64,000 nucleotides of DNA from Frankineae bacterium MT45 (lineage in GTDB: Bacteria > Actinomycetota > Actinomycetes > Mycobacteriales > Jatrophihabitantaceae): positions 62,001 through 126,000 of the forward strand of contig LT629697.1 of assembly GCA_900100325.1 (NCBI GenBank), read 5' to 3'. Below the pieces are notes generated by a model, which saw only the letters and a program-made list of their open reading frames with translations, was not told the origin of the DNA and made no database searches. Made by a program: the position numbers and the translations under genes. Positions 1 to 7,669 of the stretch are shown one piece after another; position 1 is the stretch's first letter; each line of letters starts with the position of its first letter.

Positions 1-158
1 AGATCGACGACGGCGCGGCACGGGCCGCCGATCGGGCGGTGGTCACCGCGCTGCGGCTGGCCGGGGTGGCGGCCGAGGTGCTCGACGACCTGGAGTCGGT
101 GCCGTTGCTGGGCGGCGGCGTCCCGGTCGGTGAGATCCGGGCGATCCCTCAGCACTGA
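1..158 (+). CDS. C-terminal fragment, possibly asparaginase (PF06089 type)
   Basis: An open frame enters from the left edge, with codons beginning at base 3, and ends at TGA 156-158. About 51 residues remain. The tail is Ala/Val/Leu rich and ends with LGGGVPVGEIRAIPQH. A glycine-rich stretch followed by VGEIR close to the C-terminus resembles actinobacterial proteins of the asparaginase II family, as far as I recall that family. The gene lies directly upstream of the tRNA-Glu/tRNA-Asp pair. With only the tail visible the family assignment is tentative, although the reading frame itself is convincing. Confidence 0.4.
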   Translation, partial: IDDGAARAADRAVVTALRLAGVAAEVLDDLESVPLLGGGVPVGEIRAIPQH

Positions 159-187
159 CACTCGGGAGCACGTCACACCGGCTCGCT

Positions 188-217
188 TTGGAGGTATGAC
201 CAGTTGTCCCCTATGCT
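188..217 (+). promoter_or_regulatory. Candidate promoter of the tRNA-Glu/tRNA-Asp pair
   Basis: TTGGAG (188-193) and TATGCT (212-217) are separated by 18 nt, a plausible sigma-70-type -35/-10 pair. It lies about 100 bp upstream of tRNA-Glu. No other gene begins between it and the tRNAs. A second weaker TTGTCA further downstream could serve instead. Confidence 0.35.
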
Positions 218-316
218 GAAGCAGCCTTCGAAGGGGGCTAGGATCGTAGGGTTGCTCCGGCCCAGTCTTGAATGTTTGTCACTCAAGGCCGAGTCACTGC
301 TACTGAGTAAGTCAGG

Positions 317-389
317 GCCCCCATCGTCTAGTGGCCCAGGACGCCGCCCTTTCACGGCGGTAGCACGGGTTCGAATCCCGTTGGGGGTA
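317..389 (+). tRNA. tRNA-Glu (anticodon TTC)
   Basis: A full cloverleaf can be folded. The acceptor GCCCCCA (317-323) pairs with TGGGGGT (382-388), with one G-U pair, and the discriminator is A389. The anticodon stem CCGCC/GGCGG encloses the loop CTTTCAC, with anticodon TTC at 351-353. The T-arm contains GGTTCGAATCC. The 3' CCA is not encoded. tRNA-Asp follows 90 bp downstream, and the two are probably cotranscribed. Confidence 0.95.
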
Positions 390-479
390 CGCAGTAGAGT
401 GTGCAAGGTTGCTTGCGCAATGTTGTTTGTAAGGTAGTTGCAAGAAGGTTTCGCGAGCCTGAGCAGTCAGGTTCCACGA

Positions 480-553
480 GGCCCCGTAGCGCAGTTGGTT
501 AGCGCGCCGCCCTGTCACGGCGGAGGTCGCGGGTTCGAGTCCCGTCGGGGTCG
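480..553 (+). tRNA. tRNA-Asp (anticodon GTC)
   Basis: The acceptor GGCCCCG (480-486) pairs with CGGGGTC (546-552), with one G-U pair, and the discriminator is G553. The anticodon stem CCGCC/GGCGG holds the loop CTGTCAC, with anticodon GTC at 514-516. The T-arm contains GGGTTCGAGTCCC. CCA is not encoded. It follows tRNA-Glu, an order common in actinobacteria. Confidence 0.95.
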
Positions 554-632
554 CACAGTTTTCACTGGCGGCAAGTTTCACTGGCGGCAAGTCATTCGTC
601 CGCACGCGCGCGAGTCGTAGAGTCGCCCTCAA

Positions 633-1781
633 ATGAGCTCATCACCCGCCCCCGCGCAGACAGCCGCCGGCCACTCCACCCGCCACCGGGCCGGTCGCGC
701 GCTGTTCGCCACGCTCATGCTCATCACGCTGACCGTGGTGCTCATCCTGCTGCGCAAGCAGGTCGCGCTCCCCAGCGACGTCACGCTCTACCTGCTCGTC
801 GTCGTCGTCACGAGCCTCATCGGCGGCTTCTGGACAGCCATCGGCAGCGCCGTCGCGGCCGTGCTGCTACTGAACTACTACTTCACCCCACCGCTGCACA
901 CCCTGACCGTTGTGGACGCCCAGGGGGTCGTCGGCCTGGTGGTCTTCCTCGTCGTCGCGATCCTGGTCTCCCGCGTTGTGGATCTCGCCGCCCACCGCTC
1001 GACGCTCGTCACGCGGGTCGAGCACCGCGCGGCGACCCTCTCGATGTACGACCAGCAGCGGACGGCCCTCCTCAACGCGGTCGGGCACGACCTGCGCGCC
1101 CCGCTGGCCCGGGCCAAGGCGGCCGTCTCGAGCCTGCAGGCCAGCGACGTGCAGTGGAGCGAGGCTGACCGCCACGAACTGCTCGCCTCGGCCGACCTGG
1201 CCCTCGATCAGCTCACCGACCTGGTCACCAACCTGCTCGACCTCTCCCGGCTGCAGGTCGGGGCCGTCGCTGTGCAGGCCGGCCCGGTCGGCCTGGACGA
1301 TGTCGTCTCCGGCGCCCTGGCTCACGTCGCAACCGGGCGGACGGTCGAATTGAGCCTCCCGGAGGACCTACCCGCCGTGCAGGCCGACGCGGCGTTGCTG
1401 GAGCGCGTCGTGGCGAACCTGCTGCAGAATGCACTGCGCTACGCACCCGACGAGCAGCCGCCACAGATCACCGGCGTGCCTGAGGGTGAGCACGTCCGGC
1501 TGAGCATCATCGACCACGGACCGGGACTGCCCGCCGAATCGCAGGAGGCGATCTTCGCGCCGTTCCAACGCATGGATGACGCCCCCGTCAACGGAGCCGG
1601 CGTCGGACTCGGACTGGCCATCGCCCGCGGGTTCACCGAGGCGATGGGCGGCAGCGTGGAGGTCGAGGCGACCCCGGGCGGCGGTGCGACCTTCGTCGTC
1701 ACCCTCAGCCGGGCCGACGAGATCACCAATGAAACCAGCCATGAGAAGGCCCCGGAACTGCATCAGGGAGATCGCAGGTGA
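633..1781 (+). CDS. KdpD-like sensor histidine kinase, short form
   Basis: This 382-aa membrane histidine kinase matches the C-terminal half of KdpD. Residues about 24-115 hold four hydrophobic segments of the DUF4118 type, including NYYFTPP. The H-box LLNAVGHDLRAPLA follows with phospho-acceptor His152, then the N-box NLLQNALRYA near 276 and GVGLGLAI. The N-terminal KdpD and Usp domains of full-length KdpD, roughly 400 residues, are absent, so its signal input must differ. TAGAGT (618-623) ends 9 nt before the ATG and could be a -10 box giving a very short leader. The gene overlaps the response regulator by 4 nt, so the pair is translationally coupled. No kdpABC genes are visible. The adjacent potassium-type permease is the likely target, by inference. 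Confidence 0.88.
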   Translation: MSSSPAPAQTAAGHSTRHRAGRALFATLMLITLTVVLILLRKQVALPSDVTLYLLVVVVTSLIGGFWTAIGSAVAAVLLLNYYFTPPLHTLTVVDAQGVVGLVVFLVVAILVSRVVDLAAHRSTLVTRVEHRAATLSMYDQQRTALLNAVGHDLRAPLARAKAAVSSLQASDVQWSEADRHELLASADLALDQLTDLVTNLLDLSRLQVGAVAVQAGPVGLDDVVSGALAHVATGRTVELSLPEDLPAVQADAALLERVVANLLQNALRYAPDEQPPQITGVPEGEHVRLSIIDHGPGLPAESQEAIFAPFQRMDDAPVNGAGVGLGLAIARGFTEAMGGSVEVEATPGGGATFVVTLSRADEITNETSHEKAPELHQGDRR

Positions 1782-2452
1782 CCGGCGTGCTGCTCGTCGA
1801 GGACGACGAATCCCTGCGCCGGGCGATGACGATGAACCTCACCGCACGGGAGTACCTCGTCACGGAGGCCGGTTCCGTCTCGGCCGGACTGGCCGCGGCC
1901 GGCGACGAGGCGCCGGACGTGGTGGTCCTTGATCTGGGGCTGCCGGATCGGGACGGCCTGGACTTCATCCGTGCCTTCCGGCAGCGTTCGGCGGCGCCGA
2001 TCATCGTCCTCTCTGGACGGCTGGGGAGCGCGGCCCGGGTAGAGGCCCTGGACCTCGGCGCCGACGACTACCTCACCAAACCCTTCAGCATGGCCGAGTT
2101 GCTGGCCCGCATCCGGGCCAGCATCCGCCGGCACGGCTCGGAGGAGCAGCAGTCGGCCCGCATCGGCGACGTCACCATCGACCTTTTGGCGACAACCGCG
2201 ACCCGCGACAACGGCGAGGCCGTTCACCTCACCCCGACCGAGTGGACGCTGCTGGAGGCGCTGCTGCGCCAGCCCGGGCGGCTGGTGAGCCGCCAGGCGC
2301 TGCTCACCGCCACCCGCGGTCCGGCCGGGCAGGCTGATGCCAGCTACCTGCGCATCTACATGGCCCAGCTGCGCCGCAAGCTCGAAGCCGACCCGCAGCG
2401 CCCACGCCACCTGCTCACCGAATCCGGGATGGGCTACCGCTACCAGCCCTAG
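1778..2452 (+). CDS. KdpE-like OmpR-family response regulator
   Basis: The product is a 224-aa two-domain response regulator. The receiver domain carries the acidic cluster VEDDE near the N-terminus, phospho-acceptor Asp52 in VVVLDLGLPDRDG, and the conserved lysine in DYLTKPF (about Lys101). A winged-helix DNA-binding domain covers residues about 130-224 and includes LTPTEWTLLEALLRQPG and the terminal GMGYRY. The GTG start overlaps the kinase stop codon by 4 nt, so the two form one operon. By analogy with KdpE it would activate potassium uptake genes, here probably the permease starting 168 bp downstream. Confidence 0.9.
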   Translation: MTGVLLVEDDESLRRAMTMNLTAREYLVTEAGSVSAGLAAAGDEAPDVVVLDLGLPDRDGLDFIRAFRQRSAAPIIVLSGRLGSAARVEALDLGADDYLTKPFSMAELLARIRASIRRHGSEEQQSARIGDVTIDLLATTATRDNGEAVHLTPTEWTLLEALLRQPGRLVSRQALLTATRGPAGQADASYLRIYMAQLRRKLEADPQRPRHLLTESGMGYRYQP

Positions 2453-2620
2453 ATTTTATTGCCGCTCAGGCACCCAAGCCGGGGCATCAGCTGGGCTCTC
2501 AATGAGGGTGATTGAGGTAACCAAGCTGGGCGTGAGGAGGCCGTGAGGATTGGGCCGATCGCGGTCGCAGCGGTTCTACCGTCGCAGGAGAAGTTCGCTG
2601 CGATTGAGGACGAAAGCTAC

Positions 2621-5032
2621 ATGACCGCCACACTCCCGGCCACCAGCGCCGGCCCCCGCCCGGATCTGGACGGCACCGGACTGCCCGAGCGCCTCGGCTA
2701 TAGGGTCAAACGCAAATTACTCGGTGCGCCCCTGGTCAGCGCCAGCCTGCACGAGGAGAAGCTCTCGAAGAAGGCGGCCCTCGGCGTCCTCTCCAGCGAC
2801 TGCATCTCCTCCTCGGCCTACGGAACCGAGGAGATGCTCCTCGTCCTCCTCGCCGCCTTCGGGCTCAGCGGCTTCCACATCCTGATGCCACTCACCGCGG
2901 CCGTCCTCGTCGTGCTGCTGCTGATGACCCTCTCCTACCGCGAAGTCGTGATGGTCTACACCAAAGCCGGCGGCTCGTACGTGGTCGCCCGGGAGAACTT
3001 CGGCCCGAAGATTGCCCAGATTGCCTCGGTAGCGCTGCTGATCGACTACATCGTGACGGTGGCCGTGCAGGCGGCGGCGGGAACAGCGGCCATCACCTCG
3101 CTCGTCCCGGCGCTAGGTGGCGAGCGGAAGAGTCTGGCCATCACCGCCGCCGTGATCCTGCTGCTGGCCTACGGAAATCTGCGTGGCATTCGCGAGGCCG
3201 GCAAGGCCTTCGCCGCCCCCACGTACCTCTTCATCGCCATGGCCGGGCTCGTCGTCGTCGTGGGCGTCGCGCGGGAGATCTTCGGCGATCTACCTAAATT
3301 TGCGACGGATGCGCACGGCATGATCCCGATCGCCGACCATCACAACGCAGTCCTCTCGGGTGCGGCGATCTTCGTGCTGCTGCGCGCCTTCGCCAACGGC
3401 GGTTCATCACTCACCGGCCTGGAGGCGATCTCGAACGGAGTGAGCGCCTTCAAGAAGCCGGAGGGGATCAACGCGCGGCGCACCCTGTCGATCATGAGCC
3501 TGCTCCTCGGCACGCTCGTGCTCGGCATCTCGTACCTCGCCTTCCAGACGCACGCGACGCCCTACGAATCGGGCTCCCCGACCGTCATCAGCCAGGTGGC
3601 GCGGGCGGCCTTCGGCACTTCCCTGCTCGGGCATGCCGGCTTCGTGGCGGTGCAGGTCACGACGGCCTTGATCCTCTACACCGGGGCGAACACACCGTTC
3701 ACCGGCTTCCCATTCCTGGCCAACTTCATCGCCGAGGACTCGTTCCTGCCCCGGCAGCTGACCCGGCGCGGGCACAGGCTGGCCTTCAGCAACGGGATCA
3801 TCGTCCTCACCGTCGTCTCCCTCGCCCTGCTGGTCGGCGTCGGCGCGAACGTCAACCGGCTGGTGCCCTTTTACGCGATCGGTGTCTTCACCGGCTTCAC
3901 GATGGCCGGGCTCGGCATGGCGAAGTATCACCGCACACACCGCGAGGAGAAGTGGCGGGTCAAGTTCGCGATCAACCTCTCCGGCGGGATCGTCTCGGCC
4001 TTCGTCGTCCTCATCTTCGCGGTCGTGAAGTTCACCGAGGGCGCCTGGCTGATCGTCATCCTCTTCCCGCTCATGTGGGTGGTGCTGATGCGGCTGAACC
4101 GCCGGTATCGGCGGGAGTCCCGGGCGCTGCAACTGGTGACATCCGCGGCGGCGAACCAGACGCTCTCCACCCACTACGCCCGGCACACCGTGCTAGTGAT
4201 GGTGGATCGCCTCGATCTCGCGGTGATGCGTGGCCTTCGCTACGCCGGCAGCCTGCGCCCCACCGACGTGCGGGCGGTGCACCTCTCCGTCGACGAGCAG
4301 GTCTCCACCCAGCTGCAGGCTGAGTGGCTGGAGCGGGGCATCCAGGTGCCGCTGCAGGTGATCGAGTGCTCCGATCGCCGACTGGTCCGTGGTGCCGTCG
4401 AGCTGGCCTACAGCAGTGTCGTCGACGATCGGGCCGAGGTGACGGTGCTGCTGCCCCGGCGCACTTTCCGCCGACTTTCGCAGCGACTTCTCCACGATCG
4501 CACCGCCGACCGGATCGCTGAGGCGGTCGGACGCCTGCCCCACGTGGCGGCGACCATCGTCCCCTTCGACACGACTCTGGACGCCCGGACGGAGCTGCGC
4601 CTGGAGACAGAGCAGCAGCAGGCTGAGCTCTCCGGTCAGCCGGTCATGGCCGACGTGGAGCAGCTGCGAGGAGTCTGCCTGCCCCGCGCGGACGGCACCA
4701 CCGCGATCGCCGACGCCGCGGTTCGGGACAAGGTGACGGTGCAGGGTCGGATCAAGATGGTGCAGCTGGGGACGTCAGCCGGCAAGACGCTGGAGGCTCA
4801 GCTCTTCGACGAGTCCGGGGGGATGCGGCTGCTCTTCCTGGGTCGCACTCAGATTCCCGGCATCGCTCCGGGGCAACTGGTCCGGGCCACCGGACGGGTC
4901 GGCGAGTTCAACGGCCATCTGGGGCTGGCCAACCCCCGCTACGAACTGCTCGGCGACGCCGCCACGGCGCCGGTCCGGCCCGAGTCCGGTGGCCGGCGGC
5001 ACCAGAGCGTGGGCGCCCCTACAGCTCGCTGA
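2621..5032 (+). CDS. KimA-like APC potassium/amino-acid permease with OB-fold tail
   Basis: From ATG 2621 the product is 803 aa. Residues about 50-490 form an APC-superfamily permease with roughly 12 membrane segments, opening with the conserved ISSSAYGTEEMLLVLL. Residues about 505-650 form a soluble region resembling a universal-stress or nucleotide-binding fold (HTVLVMVDRLDLAV). Residues about 690-780 look like an OB-fold (VTVQGRIKMVQLGTS, VRATGRVGEFNGH). ATG 2621 is preceded by GAGGA at a 10-nt gap. An in-frame GTG at 2543 has its GAGGAGG only 2 nt away, so it is less likely. KimA/YdaO-type proteins import potassium and bind c-di-AMP, so potassium is the favoured substrate. The KdpDE-like genes upstream support this. 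Amino-acid transport remains possible. Confidence 0.8.
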   Translation: MTATLPATSAGPRPDLDGTGLPERLGYRVKRKLLGAPLVSASLHEEKLSKKAALGVLSSDCISSSAYGTEEMLLVLLAAFGLSGFHILMPLTAAVLVVLLLMTLSYREVVMVYTKAGGSYVVARENFGPKIAQIASVALLIDYIVTVAVQAAAGTAAITSLVPALGGERKSLAITAAVILLLAYGNLRGIREAGKAFAAPTYLFIAMAGLVVVVGVAREIFGDLPKFATDAHGMIPIADHHNAVLSGAAIFVLLRAFANGGSSLTGLEAISNGVSAFKKPEGINARRTLSIMSLLLGTLVLGISYLAFQTHATPYESGSPTVISQVARAAFGTSLLGHAGFVAVQVTTALILYTGANTPFTGFPFLANFIAEDSFLPRQLTRRGHRLAFSNGIIVLTVVSLALLVGVGANVNRLVPFYAIGVFTGFTMAGLGMAKYHRTHREEKWRVKFAINLSGGIVSAFVVLIFAVVKFTEGAWLIVILFPLMWVVLMRLNRRYRRESRALQLVTSAAANQTLSTHYARHTVLVMVDRLDLAVMRGLRYAGSLRPTDVRAVHLSVDEQVSTQLQAEWLERGIQVPLQVIECSDRRLVRGAVELAYSSVVDDRAEVTVLLPRRTFRRLSQRLLHDRTADRIAEAVGRLPHVAATIVPFDTTLDARTELRLETEQQQAELSGQPVMADVEQLRGVCLPRADGTTAIADAAVRDKVTVQGRIKMVQLGTSAGKTLEAQLFDESGGMRLLFLGRTQIPGIAPGQLVRATGRVGEFNGHLGLANPRYELLGDAATAPVRPESGGRRHQSVGAPTAR

Positions 5033-6656
5033 GCAGGCCGTCCTCGACCTGCCAGCGCCGATTGGTGGCCACCGTCTCCAGCATCCGGCGATCATGGGTC
5101 ACCAGCAGTAATGTGCCATGAAAATCGGCCAATGCCTGCTCCAGCTGCTCGATGGCCGGCAGGTCGAGATGGTTCGTGGGCTCGTCCAGTACCAGCAGGT
5201 TGACGCCCCGGGCCTGCAGCAGGGCCAGCGAGGCACGGGTCCGCTCACCGGGCGAGAGGGTGGCCGCCGGGCGATTCACGTGGTCGGCCCGGAGACCGAA
5301 TTTGGCCAATAAAGTACGGAGGTCGGCGGTGTCGAGTTCCGGGAGCTCCCGCCCCACCACATCGAGGAGGGAGGCCGGCACGGTGAAGAGTTGCCGCACC
5401 TGGTCGATCTCGCCGACCAGCACACCGGAGCCGAGCGAAGCCGAGCCGCCGGCTGGCTGCAGCTGCCCGAGTAGCAGACTGAGCAGGGTTGACTTCCCGC
5501 CTCCGTTCGGCCCGGTGATGATGACCCGATCGGCCCAGTCGAGCTGCACCGAGACGGGGCCGAAGGTGAAGTCACCGCGACGGATCGTGGCCTGCTGCAG
5601 CGAGGCGACGACGGCTCCGGCCCGTGGAGCCTGCGCGATCTGCAACTGCAGCTGCCACTCCTTGCGAGGTTCGGCCACCTCCTCCATCCGCTCCAGCAGG
5701 CGCTCGGTCTGGCGTGCCTTGGCCGCCTGCTTCTCCGACGATTCGGCCCGGAAATTCTTGACGAATTTGTCAGGGTCGGTGGCCTTGCGCCGGGCGTTTC
5801 GAACGCCCTGCGCCATCCAGTTGCGCTGGGTCTGGGCCCGGTCCACCAGCGCGGATCGCTTGTCGGCGTACTCGTCGTAGGCCTCCCGGGCGTGCTGGCG
5901 CATCAGCTCTCGCTCGGCCAGGTACGCGTCGTAGCCACCGCCGAAGAGGTTCACCTGCTGCTGGGCCAGATCCAGTTCCAGCACCGAGGTCACAGTGCGG
6001 GCCAGGAATTCGCGATCATGGCTGACGATCATCGCCGCACCCCGCAGGCCCTGCACGAATCTCTCAAGGCGGGCCAGGCCGTCGAGGTCCAGGTCGTTGG
6101 TGGGTTCGTCCAGTAAAAATATGTCGAATCTGCTCAGCAGGAGGACGGCTAACCCGGCTCGCGCGGCCTGCCCGCCCGAGAGTGAGGCCATCGTGGCGTC
6201 CAGGTCGACCGCGAGCCCCACCTCAGCCGCCACGGCCGGGATGCGATCGTCCACGTCGGCCCCGCCCAGGGCCAGCCACCGCTCCATCGCCAGTGAATAG
6301 ATGTCGCCACTGGCATCGGTTCCGTCGGCCAGACCCTCCGCCGCGGCCTCCATCTCGGCGGTCGCCGCGGTGACTCCGACCCGACGGGTGAGGAATTGAC
6401 GGACAGTCTCGCCGTCAAGGCGCTCCTGCTCCTGGGTCAGGTAGCCGATGGTGGCCGTCGACGGGTTCAGCGCGACGCTCCCCTCCTCGGGCGCGGCGAG
6501 CCCGGCGAGGATGCGCAGCAGCGTCGACTTTCCCGCACCGTTCGCACCGACGAGGCCGATGACATCCCCCGGCGCGACGACCAGATCCAGTTCGGAGAAG
6601 AGTTGCCGGGCACCAAAGCCGGCCGCCAGGCCGCGGGCCACCAGGGTTGAACTCAC
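5019..6656 (-). CDS. ABC-F family ATPase (duplicated ABC domain protein)
   Basis: The product is about 545 aa with two ABC ATPase domains and no membrane segments. Domain 1 has Walker A GANGAGKS, signature LSGGQ and Walker B FLLDEPTNDLD. Domain 2 has GPNGGGKS, LSPGERTR and LVLDEPTNHLD. A charged linker near residues 240-330 matches the ABC-F interdomain region. ABC-F proteins act on ribosomes in translation or antibiotic protection; which role applies here cannot be told. GTG 6656 lies 7 nt after a TAGTTT -10 box (6669-6664), suggesting a leaderless transcript. GTG 6662 is an alternative. The 3' end overlaps the convergent permease gene by 14 bp. Confidence 0.9.
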   Translation of the reverse strand: MSSTLVARGLAAGFGARQLFSELDLVVAPGDVIGLVGANGAGKSTLLRILAGLAAPEEGSVALNPSTATIGYLTQEQERLDGETVRQFLTRRVGVTAATAEMEAAAEGLADGTDASGDIYSLAMERWLALGGADVDDRIPAVAAEVGLAVDLDATMASLSGGQAARAGLAVLLLSRFDIFLLDEPTNDLDLDGLARLERFVQGLRGAAMIVSHDREFLARTVTSVLELDLAQQQVNLFGGGYDAYLAERELMRQHAREAYDEYADKRSALVDRAQTQRNWMAQGVRNARRKATDPDKFVKNFRAESSEKQAAKARQTERLLERMEEVAEPRKEWQLQLQIAQAPRAGAVVASLQQATIRRGDFTFGPVSVQLDWADRVIITGPNGGGKSTLLSLLLGQLQPAGGSASLGSGVLVGEIDQVRQLFTVPASLLDVVGRELPELDTADLRTLLAKFGLRADHVNRPAATLSPGERTRASLALLQARGVNLLVLDEPTNHLDLPAIEQLEQALADFHGTLLLVTHDRRMLETVATNRRWQVEDGLLSEL

Positions 6657-6663
6657 AATCACG

Positions 6664-6669
6664 AAACTA
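6664..6669 (-). promoter_or_regulatory. -10 box of the ABC-F gene (leaderless)
   Basis: TAGTTT on the minus strand ends 7 nt before GTG 6656. No Shine-Dalgarno sequence is visible, which fits transcription starting at or near the start codon. Confidence 0.4.
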
Positions 6670-6817
6670 CCCGTCGCTGGGTAGCGATTTTCTCATGGCA
6701 CGGCGCGGTGCAGCAGCTTCGCAACGCTTCGACGAGGCTGCTAAGACAGGGAGAGACTCAGGACACAGTGGAGAGATATGCCATTCTTTCGCTCCCCACC
6801 GCCGGCGAGCCTCTCAG

Positions 6818-6823
6818 TACCCT
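6818..6823 (+). promoter_or_regulatory. -10 box of the CbiX-like gene (leaderless)
   Basis: TACCCT ends exactly 6 nt before GTG 6830, and no ribosome binding site is present. The same geometry recurs at several other genes in the window. Confidence 0.45.
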
Positions 6824-6829
6824 GGACGG

Positions 6830-7495
6830 GTGCCCGGCCCCCCTCTCGTCGCTGCCGCCCACGGCACAGCGTCGCTGGCCGGTCAGGCTACGATCCGGCG
6901 GCTGGTCGACCTCATCCGCAGTGAACGCCCGGAGCTGACGGTCTCACTCTGCTTCCTCGACGTGCTCCAGCCCGACCTCGAAGGCACCCTGACGCAGCAC
7001 CCGGACGCGATCGTCGTCCCGTTGCTCCTCTCCACCGGCTACCACGTCCGCACCGACATTCCGGCGATCGTGGCCAAGTACCCGCAGGTGCGCGTCACCC
7101 CGCAACTCGGGCCGGAGCGGGCTCTGAGCCAGGCTCTCCTCACCCGTCTTCAGCAGACGAAGCCGCCGGTGGCCCCACGCTCGATCGCGCTGGTCGCCGG
7201 TGGCTCCACGGTGGCCGAGGCGGCCGACGATCTCGCTGCCGCAGCGGCCGACCTGGCGGAGCTGACGGGCCTCCCGGTGCAGGGCCTCACCCTCGGTGAC
7301 GGGCTGACGGCGGCCGTCGCTGCCCTCGATCAGCCCGCCGTGGCCACGTATCTGCTGGCCGAGGGCTTCTTCTTCACCCGATTGCAGACGCTCTGCAGCG
7401 GCCTGGCCCCGGTAGCGCCGGTGATCGGCGCCCACCCTGAGGTGGCCTCGCTGGTCCTGCGGCGATATGACGACGAAGTCTCGGCTAGACTCTGA
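6830..7495 (+). CDS. CbiX/SirB-like chelatase family protein
   Basis: The product is 221 aa, starting at GTG 6830. The N-terminus LVAAAHGT matches the strand and metal-binding histidine of the sirohydrochlorin chelatase family. Later pieces such as VPLLLSTGYHVRTDIP, with a second conserved histidine, and YLLAEGFFFTR also fit two-domain CbiX proteins. These enzymes insert cobalt, nickel or iron into sirohydrochlorin or related tetrapyrroles. The longer open frame upstream (to 6647) has no ribosome binding site and unnatural composition, and a -10-like TACCCT sits 6 nt before the chosen GTG. The gene lies alone between the ABC-F gene and tRNA-Phe, so the metal and pathway are not set by context. 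Confidence 0.8.
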   Translation: MPGPPLVAAAHGTASLAGQATIRRLVDLIRSERPELTVSLCFLDVLQPDLEGTLTQHPDAIVVPLLLSTGYHVRTDIPAIVAKYPQVRVTPQLGPERALSQALLTRLQQTKPPVAPRSIALVAGGSTVAEAADDLAAAAADLAELTGLPVQGLTLGDGLTAAVAALDQPAVATYLLAEGFFFTRLQTLCSGLAPVAPVIGAHPEVASLVLRRYDDEVSARL

Positions 7496-7550
7496 CAGGT
7501 TCAACGCTCGCCCGCCTGCCAATCGCGGGGCGCCGGCAGCGTCGAGCACG

Positions 7551-7626
7551 GCCAGGTAGCTCAGATGGTACGAGCATCCGCCTGAAAAGCGGAGGGTCGG
7601 CGGTTCGATCCCGCCCCTGGCCACCA
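7551..7626 (+). tRNA. tRNA-Phe (anticodon GAA, CCA encoded)
   Basis: The acceptor GGCCAGG (7551-7557) pairs perfectly with CCTGGCC (7616-7622), followed by A7623 and an encoded CCA (7624-7626). The anticodon stem TCCGC/GCGGA encloses CTGAAAA, with GAA at 7584-7586. The D-arm GCTC/GAGC and T-arm GGTTCGATCC are normal. The encoded CCA contrasts with the two tRNAs at the left end. Confidence 0.95.
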
Positions 7627-7669
7627 GTCCAACCAAGCCCGGTGCGTCTCTGACGGGTGCTCGGGCGTC

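Noticed and set aside
1005-1353. Various long antisense and alternate-frame ORFs in high-GC genes
   Set aside because: They overlap well-supported genes, lack ribosome sites and have Arg/Pro/Ala-biased composition typical of shadow frames.
2453-2620. c-di-AMP (ydaO-type) riboswitch before the permease
   Set aside because: The 168-bp leader has some short repeats (AGCTGGG twice) but I could not match the conserved riboswitch core.
6944-7636. Protein frames reading through tRNA-Phe (GGIEPPTLRFSGG type)
   Set aside because: These are the usual false frames that overlap a tRNA gene; the cloverleaf is clear.
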